Notes: a model not told the origin generated them from the sequence alone. Positions 7,467-17,097 are shown, numbered from the stretch's first letter. The stretch is 32,851 bases of DNA from Bacteroidales bacterium (GCA_007134525.1 SLKR01000086.1:1-32851), one strand, 5' to 3'. Program-made: numbers and translations.

Positions 7467-9818
7467 ATGAAAGATAGAGTAAAAGAACTTAGAAAACAGA
7501 GCCTGGAGGCAGAGAACAGATTGCATCACGAAAGGGCAATGCTTGTTACCAGGTTTTACCGTGATGAGTTGCCTTCTTATGAACCAGTGCCCGTACAAAG
7601 AGCACTTGCACTGAAATATATCCTGGAGAACAAGGAAATTTATATCGGACATAACGAACTTATAGTGGGAGAAAGGGGGCCTTCGCCAAAAGCAACACCC
7701 ACCTACCCGGAGATCAGCCTTCATTCGCTGGATGATCTGGATATTCTTGACTCCCGGCCTAAAGTATCATTTACTGTTTCTGAAGAGACCCGGAACGCCT
7801 ACAAGGAGACAATAATTCCATTCTGGAAGGGAAAAACCAACAGGGACAAACTAATGTCGCTTATGAGCCCGGCATGGATCAGGGCTTATGAAGCAGGTGT
7901 ATATACCGAGTTCCAGGAGCAGAGGGCTCCCGGACATACAGTACTTGGCAAAAAATTGTGGGAAAAGGGCATGCTTGATCTGATAGCTGAATGTGATGAT
8001 GTACTTGCCAGGATCGAGAATGATGACAGCCCTCATACAAACGAAAAAATAGATCAGCTCAGGGCAATGAAAATCGCTGCAAGTGCTCTGATCACATATG
8101 CAGAGCGTCATGCGGAAAAGCTAGAGAAACTGGCCTCAGCTGAAAAAGACAAAAGAAGGAAGGATGAGCTAAAAGAAATGGCCCGCATATGCAGGACTGT
8201 TCCTGCAAATGCACCTTCCGGTTTCCATGAAGCCCTGCAGCATTACTGGTTCATACACCTGGGTGTAATCACGGAGCTCAACCCCTGGGACTCATTCAAT
8301 CCCGGCCGACTGGATCAGCACCTTATGCCCTTCTATTCATCGGGCAAGATTGATAAGGAAAAGGCAAGGGAACTGCTGCACTGTTTCTGGATAAAGTTCA
8401 ACAACCACCCAGCACCCCCTAAAATGGGCGTAACCGCACAGGAAAGCAATACCTATACCGACTTTGCACTTATAAACACCGGAGGTGTAAAGGAAGATGG
8501 CAGCGACGCTGTAAATGAAATGACTTACCTGATACTGGAAGTGATAAAGGAGATGCGTCTTTTGCAGCCCAGCAGTATGGTACAGGTAAGCAAGAAAAAC
8601 CCTGACCGTTTTATTCACAAGGCACTTGATATTATACGTACTGGATTCGGACAACCCTCGGTCTTTAACACGGATGCTATCATACAGGAGTTGCTCAGAC
8701 AGGGCAAATCGATCGAAGACGCAAGAAACGGGGGTGCGTCAGGATGTGTAGAGGCGGGAGCTTTCGGAACTGAATCATATATCCTTACAGGATATTTCAA
8801 CCTTACAAAAATACTTGAGATCTGCCTCAACAACGGTTATGACAAACGCACAAAACACCAGGTGGGACCCAAAACAGGCGAAGCCGGAAGCTTCAGCAGC
8901 TTTGAAGAGCTGATCGGTGCATTCGGTAAACAGATAAAATATTTTGCCGATGTAAAAATGGAGGGCAACAAGAAGATCGAACACCTTTACGCAACACAAC
9001 TGCCCGTCCCTTTCCTATCATTACTAATTGATGACTGCATTTCAAATGCCAGGGACTACAATGCCGGGGGTGCGAGATACAATACAAGTTACATTCAGGG
9101 GGTCGGACTCGGCAGTGTTACCGACAGCCTTACTTCCCTTCGCTATCATGTTTTTGACAAAAAGAGCATAAGCATGGAGGGAATGCTTGAAGCTCTTGAC
9201 AGGAACTTCTCAGGCTATGAGGAGTTCAGGGAGGAGCTTGTTTACAAAACTCCAAAATACGGCAACGATGATGATTATGCCGACAGGCAGGCCGTTGATA
9301 CCTTCAATATGTTCTTTGGTGCTGTAGACGCTATTCCAAATCACAGGGGCGGCACTTTCAGGATCAATATGCTCCCTACTACCTGCCATATATATTTCGG
9401 AGCCGTAACCGGTGCCACACCCGACGGCCGGAAATCTGGAATACCATTGTCTGAAGGGATAAGCCCTGTTCAGGGAGCCGACAGCAACAGTCCAACGGCC
9501 GTGCTTAAGTCAGCTGCCAAAATAGACCATATAAAAACCGGAGGTACTCTTTTGAACCAGAAGTTCACACCATCATTCTTCGATGATGAGGAGAGCTACT
9601 CAAAACTCACCTCATTAATTAGGTCATATTTCCGCATGGACGGACATCATATCCAGTTCAATGTTATATCGGCAGCTACCCTCAGGAAGGCACAGAAACA
9701 CCCGGAAAAATACCGCGACCTGATTGTCAGGGTAGCCGGTTACAGTGACTATTTCAACGACCTGGGCGAGGATCTGCAGAACGAAATAATTTTACGTACC
9801 GAACACGGTGAAGAATAA
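7467..9818 (+). CDS. hypD: Glycyl-radical enzyme, trans-4-hydroxy-L-proline dehydratase (HypD)-like
   Basis: 783 aa. Active-site GASGCVEAGAFGTE (Cys codon 8745-8747). Glycyl radical motif VRVAGYSDYF (Gly codon 9738-9740). HypD-like TEFQEQRAPGHTV, GGARYNTSYIQGVGLGSVTDSL and MLPTTCHIYFG segments. The enzyme class is secure; HypD specificity rests on remembered similarity to the Clostridioides enzyme. Confidence 0.75.
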   Translation: MKDRVKELRKQSLEAENRLHHERAMLVTRFYRDELPSYEPVPVQRALALKYILENKEIYIGHNELIVGERGPSPKATPTYPEISLHSLDDLDILDSRPKVSFTVSEETRNAYKETIIPFWKGKTNRDKLMSLMSPAWIRAYEAGVYTEFQEQRAPGHTVLGKKLWEKGMLDLIAECDDVLARIENDDSPHTNEKIDQLRAMKIAASALITYAERHAEKLEKLASAEKDKRRKDELKEMARICRTVPANAPSGFHEALQHYWFIHLGVITELNPWDSFNPGRLDQHLMPFYSSGKIDKEKARELLHCFWIKFNNHPAPPKMGVTAQESNTYTDFALINTGGVKEDGSDAVNEMTYLILEVIKEMRLLQPSSMVQVSKKNPDRFIHKALDIIRTGFGQPSVFNTDAIIQELLRQGKSIEDARNGGASGCVEAGAFGTESYILTGYFNLTKILEICLNNGYDKRTKHQVGPKTGEAGSFSSFEELIGAFGKQIKYFADVKMEGNKKIEHLYATQLPVPFLSLLIDDCISNARDYNAGGARYNTSYIQGVGLGSVTDSLTSLRYHVFDKKSISMEGMLEALDRNFSGYEEFREELVYKTPKYGNDDDYADRQAVDTFNMFFGAVDAIPNHRGGTFRINMLPTTCHIYFGAVTGATPDGRKSGIPLSEGISPVQGADSNSPTAVLKSAAKIDHIKTGGTLLNQKFTPSFFDDEESYSKLTSLIRSYFRMDGHHIQFNVISAATLRKAQKHPEKYRDLIVRVAGYSDYFNDLGEDLQNEIILRTEHGEE

Positions 9819-9829
9819 AACATTTTAAC

Positions 9830-11863
9830 ATGACCACATTACACTCATTTACCCTGGGCCTGATACTATTATGCTTCAATGGCCCTAAAGACGCAAGCGG
9901 ACAAAACTATATTCCGGAAAGCACAATTAATGAGGTCCAAAGGAATCTGCTGGAACAATACGGTGAACAGGAGGCTGATAGGATCATGCGTGGTACGGCC
10001 ATGGTCGCTTCGCTTTGGCGTGAATCCGATGGCAGCCCGGATGAGTTTTTTGAGTTCTGCACCGAAAACTTTCTCGATACCGGGGCACGGAGCGAGAATG
10101 CCCCGATCGTCATGGAGAACCTGGATGTTTTAAGGGGTTACTCATCAATCATAAGATCCAGGTTATCTGAATATGCATCATTCACCGACCGGCAGCAGAC
10201 ACCTCCCGACCCGTTTTTCAGGAACAGTTACAATCCGCCCGATGTATGGGGCAGCAAGCTTGCGTTTTTTATCCAGCTGAACTACCCCTACAGGAGTCCC
10301 TTAGAAAAAATGGAAGAAGGGGCAGAATGGGACAGGTTTGAGTGGGCACTGGCCAGGATAGGAGATGCCTATTCGTCGAGGCCGGCAGAAGGTTTTGAGC
10401 CTCCATACAGTTCTGAAGCCGGGGCCTGGAGACGCATTACCGGGAACTACTTTCTGAGAATGGGTGACCTTGTACCCGGCGGACAGCCTTCACCCTTCCC
10501 GGAAGGGACACTGCTAAACTGCCATCACGGTCTGAGAGACAATATCAAGGACAACTACACCCTTGACAAAGGGCTTGACAGGCAGGAGCTTTCGGGCCTT
10601 GTGATAGAAAGGATACTGAATGGCGAAGTCCCGCTTGAATTCCTTAACGACACTTCAACATACTGGGATCCTGTAAACCAAGTCCTTTACAATGCCGATA
10701 TGGAAGAAACAGAGTTTGAGATGGAGGGTATAAGGCGTTATGAGGGTTTTTACCATACAGTAAGAAACCGGCAGGCCAGCGACAAGGTTCACGAAGACGG
10801 ATCTACTGTTGTTTCAAGGACATTTGCCTCGGCCAAACTGGATCCAAAAAGGGTTGAAGAGATGATCACAGATTTTCTTTCTTCAGAAGAGTTTTACAAT
10901 GCAGGCCAGCTTGTAAGGGAGAGACTTGGACGGGATCTTCAACCCTTCGACATTTGGTATGTAGGGTTTCAGTCACAATCTCTTTATCCGGCCGAAAAGC
11001 TTGATTCAATAGTTAGGGCCAGATATCCGGATCCAGCTTCTTTAGAAAATGACCTCCCGGAAATATACAGAAGGCTGGGGTTTTCTCCCGGTGAAGCAGA
11101 CTGGCTCGGGAACAACACAAGAGTAAGGCCGGTTGTTTCCGGCGGATATTCCTCAAGGCCTCCCCTTTCAGGATATGAGGCACAGTTCACCACTGCTTTT
11201 ACCGACAACGGGCTTGACTACAAGGGTTTCAGGATTGCAATGCACGAACTTGGGCATACCACTGAAATGCTTTACACAAGCAGGGAGGTTGAATACCCTG
11301 CATTAAGGGGAGTACCTACCGGCGGCATTACCGAAGGAGTTGCAGAGTATTTTGCTTACAGGAACATACCTGCGCTAGGGCTGGATGAGGGTTCTGAAGA
11401 ACTTCAAAGACATATGCAGGCACTGGCCAACTTCTGGTACCTGGTTGATATGGGAGGGCAGACACTTACCGAAATAAGGCTGTGGCAGTGGATGTATGAC
11501 AACCCTGATGCAACGCCTGAAATGGTAAGGGACGCTGTTTTTGAAATATCAACCTCAGTGTGGAATGAGTATTTCTACCCGGTTTTCGGGATAAGGGACC
11601 AGAAGATCCTAAGTATTTACAACCATATGATAACGGGAAGTTACTACCTTTTCAACTATTTCATTGGTAATGTGGTCATGTTCCAGCTCTACGAGGCATT
11701 TATGGAAATGCCTGCCGAAGAAGGTCTTGCTCTTGCTTGTGCCGAAGGCAATACGCTTCCTGACCTCTGGATGGAAAGGGCTACAGGAAGCCCCCTCTCA
11801 ATAAGCCCCATGCTTGAAGCCGTAGCTGAAGCAATAGAGTATTTCTCTGAAACCAATTGGTAA
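9830..11863 (+). CDS. Uncharacterised gluzincin-like metallopeptidase, probably exported
   Basis: 677 aa. HELGH zinc motif (11243-11257) followed by GGITEGVAEYF, giving a candidate third ligand Glu at 11333-11335. Hydrophobic N-terminus TLGLILLCF...ASGQ is a weak signal-peptide candidate. 12 bp after the glycyl-radical enzyme gene. Confidence 0.7.
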   Translation: MTTLHSFTLGLILLCFNGPKDASGQNYIPESTINEVQRNLLEQYGEQEADRIMRGTAMVASLWRESDGSPDEFFEFCTENFLDTGARSENAPIVMENLDVLRGYSSIIRSRLSEYASFTDRQQTPPDPFFRNSYNPPDVWGSKLAFFIQLNYPYRSPLEKMEEGAEWDRFEWALARIGDAYSSRPAEGFEPPYSSEAGAWRRITGNYFLRMGDLVPGGQPSPFPEGTLLNCHHGLRDNIKDNYTLDKGLDRQELSGLVIERILNGEVPLEFLNDTSTYWDPVNQVLYNADMEETEFEMEGIRRYEGFYHTVRNRQASDKVHEDGSTVVSRTFASAKLDPKRVEEMITDFLSSEEFYNAGQLVRERLGRDLQPFDIWYVGFQSQSLYPAEKLDSIVRARYPDPASLENDLPEIYRRLGFSPGEADWLGNNTRVRPVVSGGYSSRPPLSGYEAQFTTAFTDNGLDYKGFRIAMHELGHTTEMLYTSREVEYPALRGVPTGGITEGVAEYFAYRNIPALGLDEGSEELQRHMQALANFWYLVDMGGQTLTEIRLWQWMYDNPDATPEMVRDAVFEISTSVWNEYFYPVFGIRDQKILSIYNHMITGSYYLFNYFIGNVVMFQLYEAFMEMPAEEGLALACAEGNTLPDLWMERATGSPLSISPMLEAVAEAIEYFSETNW

Positions 11864-11893
11864 TACACATATATACATAAAGCCGCATATATC

Positions 11894-12769
11894 ATGAGCG
11901 TATTGGTTAACAAGAATTCAAAAGTAATAGTACAGGGCTTCACGGGCTCTGAAGGGAGTTTTCATGCAGGGCAGATGATCGAATACGGCACCAATATTGT
12001 AGGCGGAGTAACTCCGGGCAAGGGCGGTACTACACATCTGGAAAGACCTGTATTCAACAGTGCCGGTGAAGCTGTAAATCATACAGGCGCCGATGTAAGC
12101 GTGATATTTGTTCCTCCCCCCTTTGCCGCCGATGCCATCACAGAAGCTGCAGATGCGGGAATCGCTCTGATAGTATGCATAACAGAAGGCATCCCCGTTC
12201 AGGATATGCTTAAAGTAAAGGAATATCTGAAAGGGAAAAACTCAAGGCTGATCGGACCGAACTGCCCCGGAGTGATCAGCCCTGAAGAAGCGAAGGTTGG
12301 TATAATGCCCGGGTTTATTCATAGAAAAGGCAGTGTAGGCATAGTATCCAGGTCAGGCACACTCACTTACGAGGCTGTTGACCAGGTTACCAAAGCGGGG
12401 CTTGGTCAGTCAACCTGCATAGGCATAGGTGGAGATCCGATTCCCGGCACAAGTATTAAAGAGGCAGTTGAGCTGCTTATGAATGACCCCGCTACTGAAG
12501 CTATAATAATGATAGGGGAAATTGGCGGGGATATGGAGGCTGAAGCTGCACGCTATATTAGAGACAATGGGAGTAAACCCGTGGCAGGTTTCATTGCAGG
12601 GGCAACAGCGCCCAGGGGCCGTACAATGGGGCATGCAGGGGCAATAATTGGAGGCAGTGACGACACAGCTGAAGCAAAGTACAGGATTTTGCGCGAATGC
12701 GGAATAATTACCGTTGACTCCCCCGCGAATATCGGCAAGTCAATAAAGGAAGCCCTTGGTGCAAGGTAA
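11894..12769 (+). CDS. sucD: Succinyl-CoA synthetase (ADP-forming) alpha subunit
   Basis: 291 aa. [59 protein letters not shown] (catalytic His). No sucC beta subunit in the window. Confidence 0.95.
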   Translation: MSVLVNKNSKVIVQGFTGSEGSFHAGQMIEYGTNIVGGVTPGKGGTTHLERPVFNSAGEAVNHTGADVSVIFVPPPFAADAITEAADAGIALIVCITEGIPVQDMLKVKEYLKGKNSRLIGPNCPGVISPEEAKVGIMPGFIHRKGSVGIVSRSGTLTYEAVDQVTKAGLGQSTCIGIGGDPIPGTSIKEAVELLMNDPATEAIIMIGEIGGDMEAEAARYIRDNGSKPVAGFIAGATAPRGRTMGHAGAIIGGSDDTAEAKYRILRECGIITVDSPANIGKSIKEALGAR

Positions 12770-12770
12770 G

Positions 12771-14231
12771 CTACTCCTCTTCCTCATCCTCAACCGGAAA
12801 GTACTGTATGGCACCTATATCGGGCCGTTCTGTACGATCCCGGCCAAACAGGTCAGCAGGTATTTCCGCTGCCACTGAAACTTTCCCCGCACCGATAGCC
12901 GGCGAACCTTCCCCAAGCCTGAAATCGTGCTGCTGATTATTAAGAAATAATGGATCCTGATTAACTATCGTATTTATAAAGTTCCCTTCTGAAGTATCCA
13001 TACGCGATCGAATCAGACAATGATCCAGTGTGAAGTCTATGCTTGTACCCTCATGCAGGTCGAGGCCGATTTCATCCTGATTGCTCCCGTATATAATTGA
13101 ATTTCCAAAATATAATTCCTCAAACGGACGGATCCGGATATCTCCGTCAATGTCCTCGTAATAATTATTCATCAGAACTGAAGGGGTGTTTCTTATGTTT
13201 ATCCTGTAATAGTTTGCAACTGTAGTGTGCCTGAACTCATACCTGCCCCCGAGAGCCAGCAGCAGGGCATATTCACCGCAATTTGCCAGTGCAAGGTTCT
13301 CTGCAACTACATGTGAACCCTGTGCAAACAACCCTGCAATGCTCATATTCTTGATTATACTGTTCCTTATCTTCAGGGTCGGGTCAGTGGCGCTGCCCAG
13401 AGTGTCAACATGCAGCCCCACACTTCCGTTCTTGATAATTGCATGTTCTATAAGATGATCCCTGCTGGTTGCAGTGAGCCATATCCTTCCCCATTGTCCG
13501 GGCTGCTCCCTGTAAAAGGGTTCAAGCCTGTCGCCCTGGAAAGTAACCGGCTCTTCCCGGGTTCCTTCTACCCTTAAACTTGATCTTTGCAAAAAAACAA
13601 TGCTGGAGTTGTTGTGAAAGTGGACCCTTGCACCTCTTCCAACCCTCAGTGTAACATCAGGTGCAACAACGGCAATGCCATATACAACATAGGGCAATCC
13701 GGCCCCCCACTCTGTATCCTCTGTTATGATGTGGTATTCGATGCCGGATTCAGGATCGGTATAGTTCGGATGTATGTAGTTTGCATCCTGCCCCCAGGCC
13801 ACAAGTTTAACATCCCGGCTGTCAATGCCGGTACTGAAAATTATGCTGTCGACCACAGTAAGGGGAAGTTCCTGGTTTACCGGGTCAATGGTAACCTCAA
13901 CAAAAACATAAATGCTGTCGCGGGCACCGATTTCCACATCCCTTAACACTGTTCCCGACCTTCCGTCAATATTCATACGGTAGTATGAAGAGCTGCCTCC
14001 TGCCAGTGAGACCGACGAAAGTCTTAACCTTTTATTGTGCCTGTTGTGAACCGTAAATGAGCGTGTAGCCGAACCCCTTGAGGTAAAAACTGTGTCAAAC
14101 AGAAGTGAATCCCTTGAAAACTCAATCTCAAGAGAAGGTTGAGTATGGAAATCATCATCCCGGCACCCGGATATAGATGCCGCAATAACAAAAGCCAGAA
14201 AAAGTACTCCAAAAAACCTTACTGCATTCAT
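12771..14231 (-). CDS. Surface lipoprotein with right-handed beta-helix-type repeats
   Basis: 486 aa. Signal peptide ends SISGC-RDDDF (lipobox plus acidic lipoprotein export signal). Repeated short beta segments (LIEHAIIKNGSVGLHV, LKIRNSIIKNMSIAGLFAQGSHVVAENLALANCG) typical of parallel beta-helix proteins. Confidence 0.65.
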   Translation of the reverse strand: MNAVRFFGVLFLAFVIAASISGCRDDDFHTQPSLEIEFSRDSLLFDTVFTSRGSATRSFTVHNRHNKRLRLSSVSLAGGSSSYYRMNIDGRSGTVLRDVEIGARDSIYVFVEVTIDPVNQELPLTVVDSIIFSTGIDSRDVKLVAWGQDANYIHPNYTDPESGIEYHIITEDTEWGAGLPYVVYGIAVVAPDVTLRVGRGARVHFHNNSSIVFLQRSSLRVEGTREEPVTFQGDRLEPFYREQPGQWGRIWLTATSRDHLIEHAIIKNGSVGLHVDTLGSATDPTLKIRNSIIKNMSIAGLFAQGSHVVAENLALANCGEYALLLALGGRYEFRHTTVANYYRINIRNTPSVLMNNYYEDIDGDIRIRPFEELYFGNSIIYGSNQDEIGLDLHEGTSIDFTLDHCLIRSRMDTSEGNFINTIVNQDPLFLNNQQHDFRLGEGSPAIGAGKVSVAAEIPADLFGRDRTERPDIGAIQYFPVEDEEEE

Positions 14232-14311
14232 GGATTAATAAAAATATTCAGAAGGTAAACGGTATCAGTTGATGTATGTTATAAAACCATTGAAAAAATG
14301 AGCAAAATACA

Positions 14312-14340
14312 TTGTAACAAACAAAAATAATGTAATTTTG
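14312..14340 (+). promoter_or_regulatory. Bacteroidota-type promoter (TTG-N18-TAATTTTG)
   Basis: TTG at 14312-14314 and TAATTTTG (TAnnTTTG) at 14333-14340, 19 bp before the TPR protein start. Confidence 0.6.
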
Positions 14341-14359
14341 CAGCCTAAAATAAACAATC

Positions 14360-15049
14360 ATGACAAAAAGCAAAAAGAGGAAAGAGGACAACAAGAATAT
14401 AGTAGTTGTTGAGGAGGCACTAAGCAAATCGGAACAGTTCATCGAACGCAACCAGAACTTAATTGTTTACTCTGTTGCAATAGTGGTAATCCTGATAGCC
14501 GGTTATATAGGCTATACACGCTTCATCCTCGAACCCAGGGAAAGGGAAGGAATGGCCGAAATGTTCATGGCAGAAAAGTATTTTCAGAACGAGGATTTCG
14601 AACTGGCCCTGGAAGGAGATGGTGAATATCCGGGTTTCCTCGATATAATATCCGACTACAGGATGACAAAGCCGGCTAACCTGTCACGTTACTATGCCGG
14701 TATAAGCCTTATAAGGCTTGGCGAATATGAGGAGGGAATAGATCACCTTCAGAGTTTCAGGAAGAGGGACCAGATCCTAGGTGCAATGGCATATGGAGCC
14801 ATTGGCGATGCATACTGGGAGATGGGCGAGCTTGACAGGGCAGAGAGATATTACAGGCGGGCATACAATTACGAGCCCAATAATCTTACAACTCCCCTTT
14901 TTCTACTTAAGGCGGGGCTTCTTTACGAACAGATGGGTAGTTATGATGCCGCCCTTGAAAGGTACGAAAGGATACGCAGGGAGTATCCTGAAAGCACCGA
15001 AGGCCGTGACATTGACAAGTATATAGCCAGGGCCAGGGCAAGCAGTTAA
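14360..15049 (+). CDS. Membrane-anchored tetratricopeptide repeat protein
   Basis: 229 aa. Single TM segment NLIVYSVAIVVILIAGYIGY, then TPR units (AYGAIGDAYWEMGELDRAERYYRRAYNYEPNN; LLKAGLLYEQMGSYDAALERYERIRREYPES). Confidence 0.85.
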   Translation: MTKSKKRKEDNKNIVVVEEALSKSEQFIERNQNLIVYSVAIVVILIAGYIGYTRFILEPREREGMAEMFMAEKYFQNEDFELALEGDGEYPGFLDIISDYRMTKPANLSRYYAGISLIRLGEYEEGIDHLQSFRKRDQILGAMAYGAIGDAYWEMGELDRAERYYRRAYNYEPNNLTTPLFLLKAGLLYEQMGSYDAALERYERIRREYPESTEGRDIDKYIARARASS

Positions 15050-15075
15050 TAGCAATTGCACTATAATTTCATGTA

Positions 15076-15570
15076 ATGACGGCAAAAAAAACCGACCTTT
15101 CCTTTTATGACCCGGAATCAGTGCCCGATGGCAGTGGTTACAGGATAGGAATTTTGGTTTCATCCTGGAATGAAGAAATTACCGGTGCCCTTCTGAAAGG
15201 TTCGATAACCTCACTTACAACCAATGGAGTGAGCCCCGAAGATATAATTACCAGGCATGTTCCCGGCAGCTATGAGCTTCCGCAGGCCGCAGCCATGATG
15301 ATCGACTCCCTCGAGCCTGATGCTGTAATATGCATCGGATGTGTAATACAGGGTGAAACCCGGCATTTTGAATTTATTTGCCAGGCTGTGGCAAATGGAT
15401 GTATGGAACTGGGGATTGAGTCTGCCACTCCTGTTATTTTCGGAGTACTTACAACAGACACATATGAACAGGCCAAGGAGCGGGCAGGTGGAAGCCACGG
15501 AAACAAAGGCGAGGAAGCTGCGATAGCTGCACTCCGGATGGCGGCACTCCGCAAGAACCTGGAAGAATGA
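15076..15570 (+). CDS. ribH: 6,7-dimethyl-8-ribityllumazine synthase
   Basis: 164 aa. VSSWNEEITGALLKG; VPGSYELPQAA; CIGCVIQGETRHFEFICQAVANG; PVIFGVLTTDTYEQAKERAGGSHGNKGEEAA. Confidence 0.97.
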   Translation: MTAKKTDLSFYDPESVPDGSGYRIGILVSSWNEEITGALLKGSITSLTTNGVSPEDIITRHVPGSYELPQAAAMMIDSLEPDAVICIGCVIQGETRHFEFICQAVANGCMELGIESATPVIFGVLTTDTYEQAKERAGGSHGNKGEEAAIAALRMAALRKNLEE

Positions 15571-16544
15571 ATTTCTCACCGAAAAAAAAACCGCGTATTG
15601 TATTTATGGGAACCCCGGTACTCGCCGCGGCTATACTGGATGCAACGGTAATTCGGGGATATAATGTTGTGGCAGTGGTAACTGCACCAGACAGGCCTGC
15701 CGGCAGGGGCAGGAAGATACAGCAGCCCCCTGTCAAGATTTACGCAAAACAGAAAGGGATTGATGTGTTGCAGCCTGAAAACCTTAAGGATCCGGAGTTT
15801 TCAGAGCAGCTTAAAGCACTGGAGCCGGATATTCAGGTTGTAGTTGCATTCAGGATGCTGCCACGAAGTGTTTGGTCATTGCCAAAAACCGCGACCTTCA
15901 ACCTGCATGCTTCACTGCTCCCTGATTACAGGGGAGCTGCCCCAATAAACTGGGCGATAATTAACGGGGAGAAAGTAACAGGGGTCACAACCTTTCTGAT
16001 CGATGACAAGATAGACACCGGTAAAATTCTGCTGCAAAGAAGGATTCCGCTGGATAAATATGAGACTGCCGGCAGCCTCGGGCAGAAAGTAATAAGGGAA
16101 GGTGCAGTCCTGGTTCCCGAAACAATAGACGGACTCTTTCATGACAATATCCGTCCGGTTCCGCAGGCAAAAGTACTGAAGGAAGGTGCAAAACTTAACA
16201 GGGCACCAAAGATATACACGGAAGACCGCAAGATTGACTGGACACTGCCCTGTGAGAGGACAGTAAACCTGATACATGGCCTGAGTCCAAGTCCGGGTGC
16301 TTTCTGCGAAATCGAACCAGACGGACTACAAAAGACTATAATGAAGATATATGAGGCCAGACCTGTAAAAACTACACACAACTTCCCCCCGGGTAAAGTA
16401 ATTACAGACAACAAAAGCTATCTCGATTTTGCAACTCCTGACGGTTTTGTCAGGATATTGCAGTTGCAACTCTCAGGTAAAAAACGGATGTCTGTTGAAG
16501 AACTCCTTCGCGGATTACACATAGACCCTCCGAAAGGCCAATAA
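15567..16544 (+). CDS. fmt: Methionyl-tRNA formyltransferase
   Basis: 325 aa. RIVFMGTPVLAAAIL; APDRPAGRGRK; NLHASLLPDYRGAAPINWAIINGE. ATGA overlap with ribH. Confidence 0.97.
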   Translation: MNFSPKKKPRIVFMGTPVLAAAILDATVIRGYNVVAVVTAPDRPAGRGRKIQQPPVKIYAKQKGIDVLQPENLKDPEFSEQLKALEPDIQVVVAFRMLPRSVWSLPKTATFNLHASLLPDYRGAAPINWAIINGEKVTGVTTFLIDDKIDTGKILLQRRIPLDKYETAGSLGQKVIREGAVLVPETIDGLFHDNIRPVPQAKVLKEGAKLNRAPKIYTEDRKIDWTLPCERTVNLIHGLSPSPGAFCEIEPDGLQKTIMKIYEARPVKTTHNFPPGKVITDNKSYLDFATPDGFVRILQLQLSGKKRMSVEELLRGLHIDPPKGQ

Positions 16545-16619
16545 AACAGGGTATTTTGCGGGAGTTATTAACAAATGGTCCAAATTTATTAACAAATACG
16601 CATATTTTCGGCCTGAAAC

Positions 16620-16649
16620 TTGCATTTTCTGTGAAATAGCCTATATTTG
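16620..16649 (+). promoter_or_regulatory. Bacteroidota-type promoter (TTG-N19-TATATTTG) for HU
   Basis: TTG at 16620-16622, TATATTTG at 16642-16649, ~50 bp before the HU start codon with an A-rich leader. Confidence 0.7.
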
Positions 16650-16699
16650 CAATGGTTAACAAAAGCCTACATCCTATTTTTAACCAAAAAATTAAAAAC

Positions 16700-16972
16700 A
16701 TGAACAAAGCAGAACTCATTGATGCAATTGCATCACAAGCAAATCTGACAAAAGCAGATGCCAAAAGGGCACTGGATGCATTTATTGGTGCAACAACAAC
16801 AGCACTGAAGAAAGGCGAGAGAGTTGCTCTCGTTGGATTCGGTTCGTTCTCTGTTTCAAAAAGAGAAGCCCGTAAGGGAAGAAACCCACAGAGCGGCAAG
16901 GAAATTACAATTCCCGCAAAAAAAGTGGTCAAGTTCAAGGCTGGAGCCGAACTTGCTGACAAAGTGAAGTAA
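16700..16972 (+). CDS. HU-family DNA-binding protein
   Basis: [90 protein letters not shown]. The preferred start is ATG 16700, not 16652 as in the ORF track. Confidence 0.97.
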   Translation: MNKAELIDAIASQANLTKADAKRALDAFIGATTTALKKGERVALVGFGSFSVSKREARKGRNPQSGKEITIPAKKVVKFKAGAELADKVK

Positions 16973-16997
16973 TTTATTTCCTTTACGGAACTTTTAT

Positions 16998-17030
16998 AGG
17001 GCCGCCCCGGTAATTAAACCGGTGCGGCCT
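16998..17030 (+). terminator. Rho-independent terminator after HU
   Basis: AGGCCGCCCCGGT-aattaa-ACCGGTGCGGCCT: 13-bp arms with one mismatch, followed by TTGTATTTTATT. Confidence 0.88.
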
Positions 17031-17097
17031 TTGTATTTTATTGACAATTTACCATTAAGGGATAATTATTATTTTTACACCAGCAAAAACCCTACAA

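Noticed and set aside
7467-9818. Calling the glycyl-radical enzyme pyruvate formate-lyase
   Set aside because: It has a GCVE active site, not the adjacent Cys-Cys of PFL, and its overall motifs resemble the dehydratase group.
16450-16962. 170-aa minus-strand ORF spanning the fmt/HU region
   Set aside because: Antisense to fmt and HU and across the HU promoter; composition is that of a reverse translation shadow.
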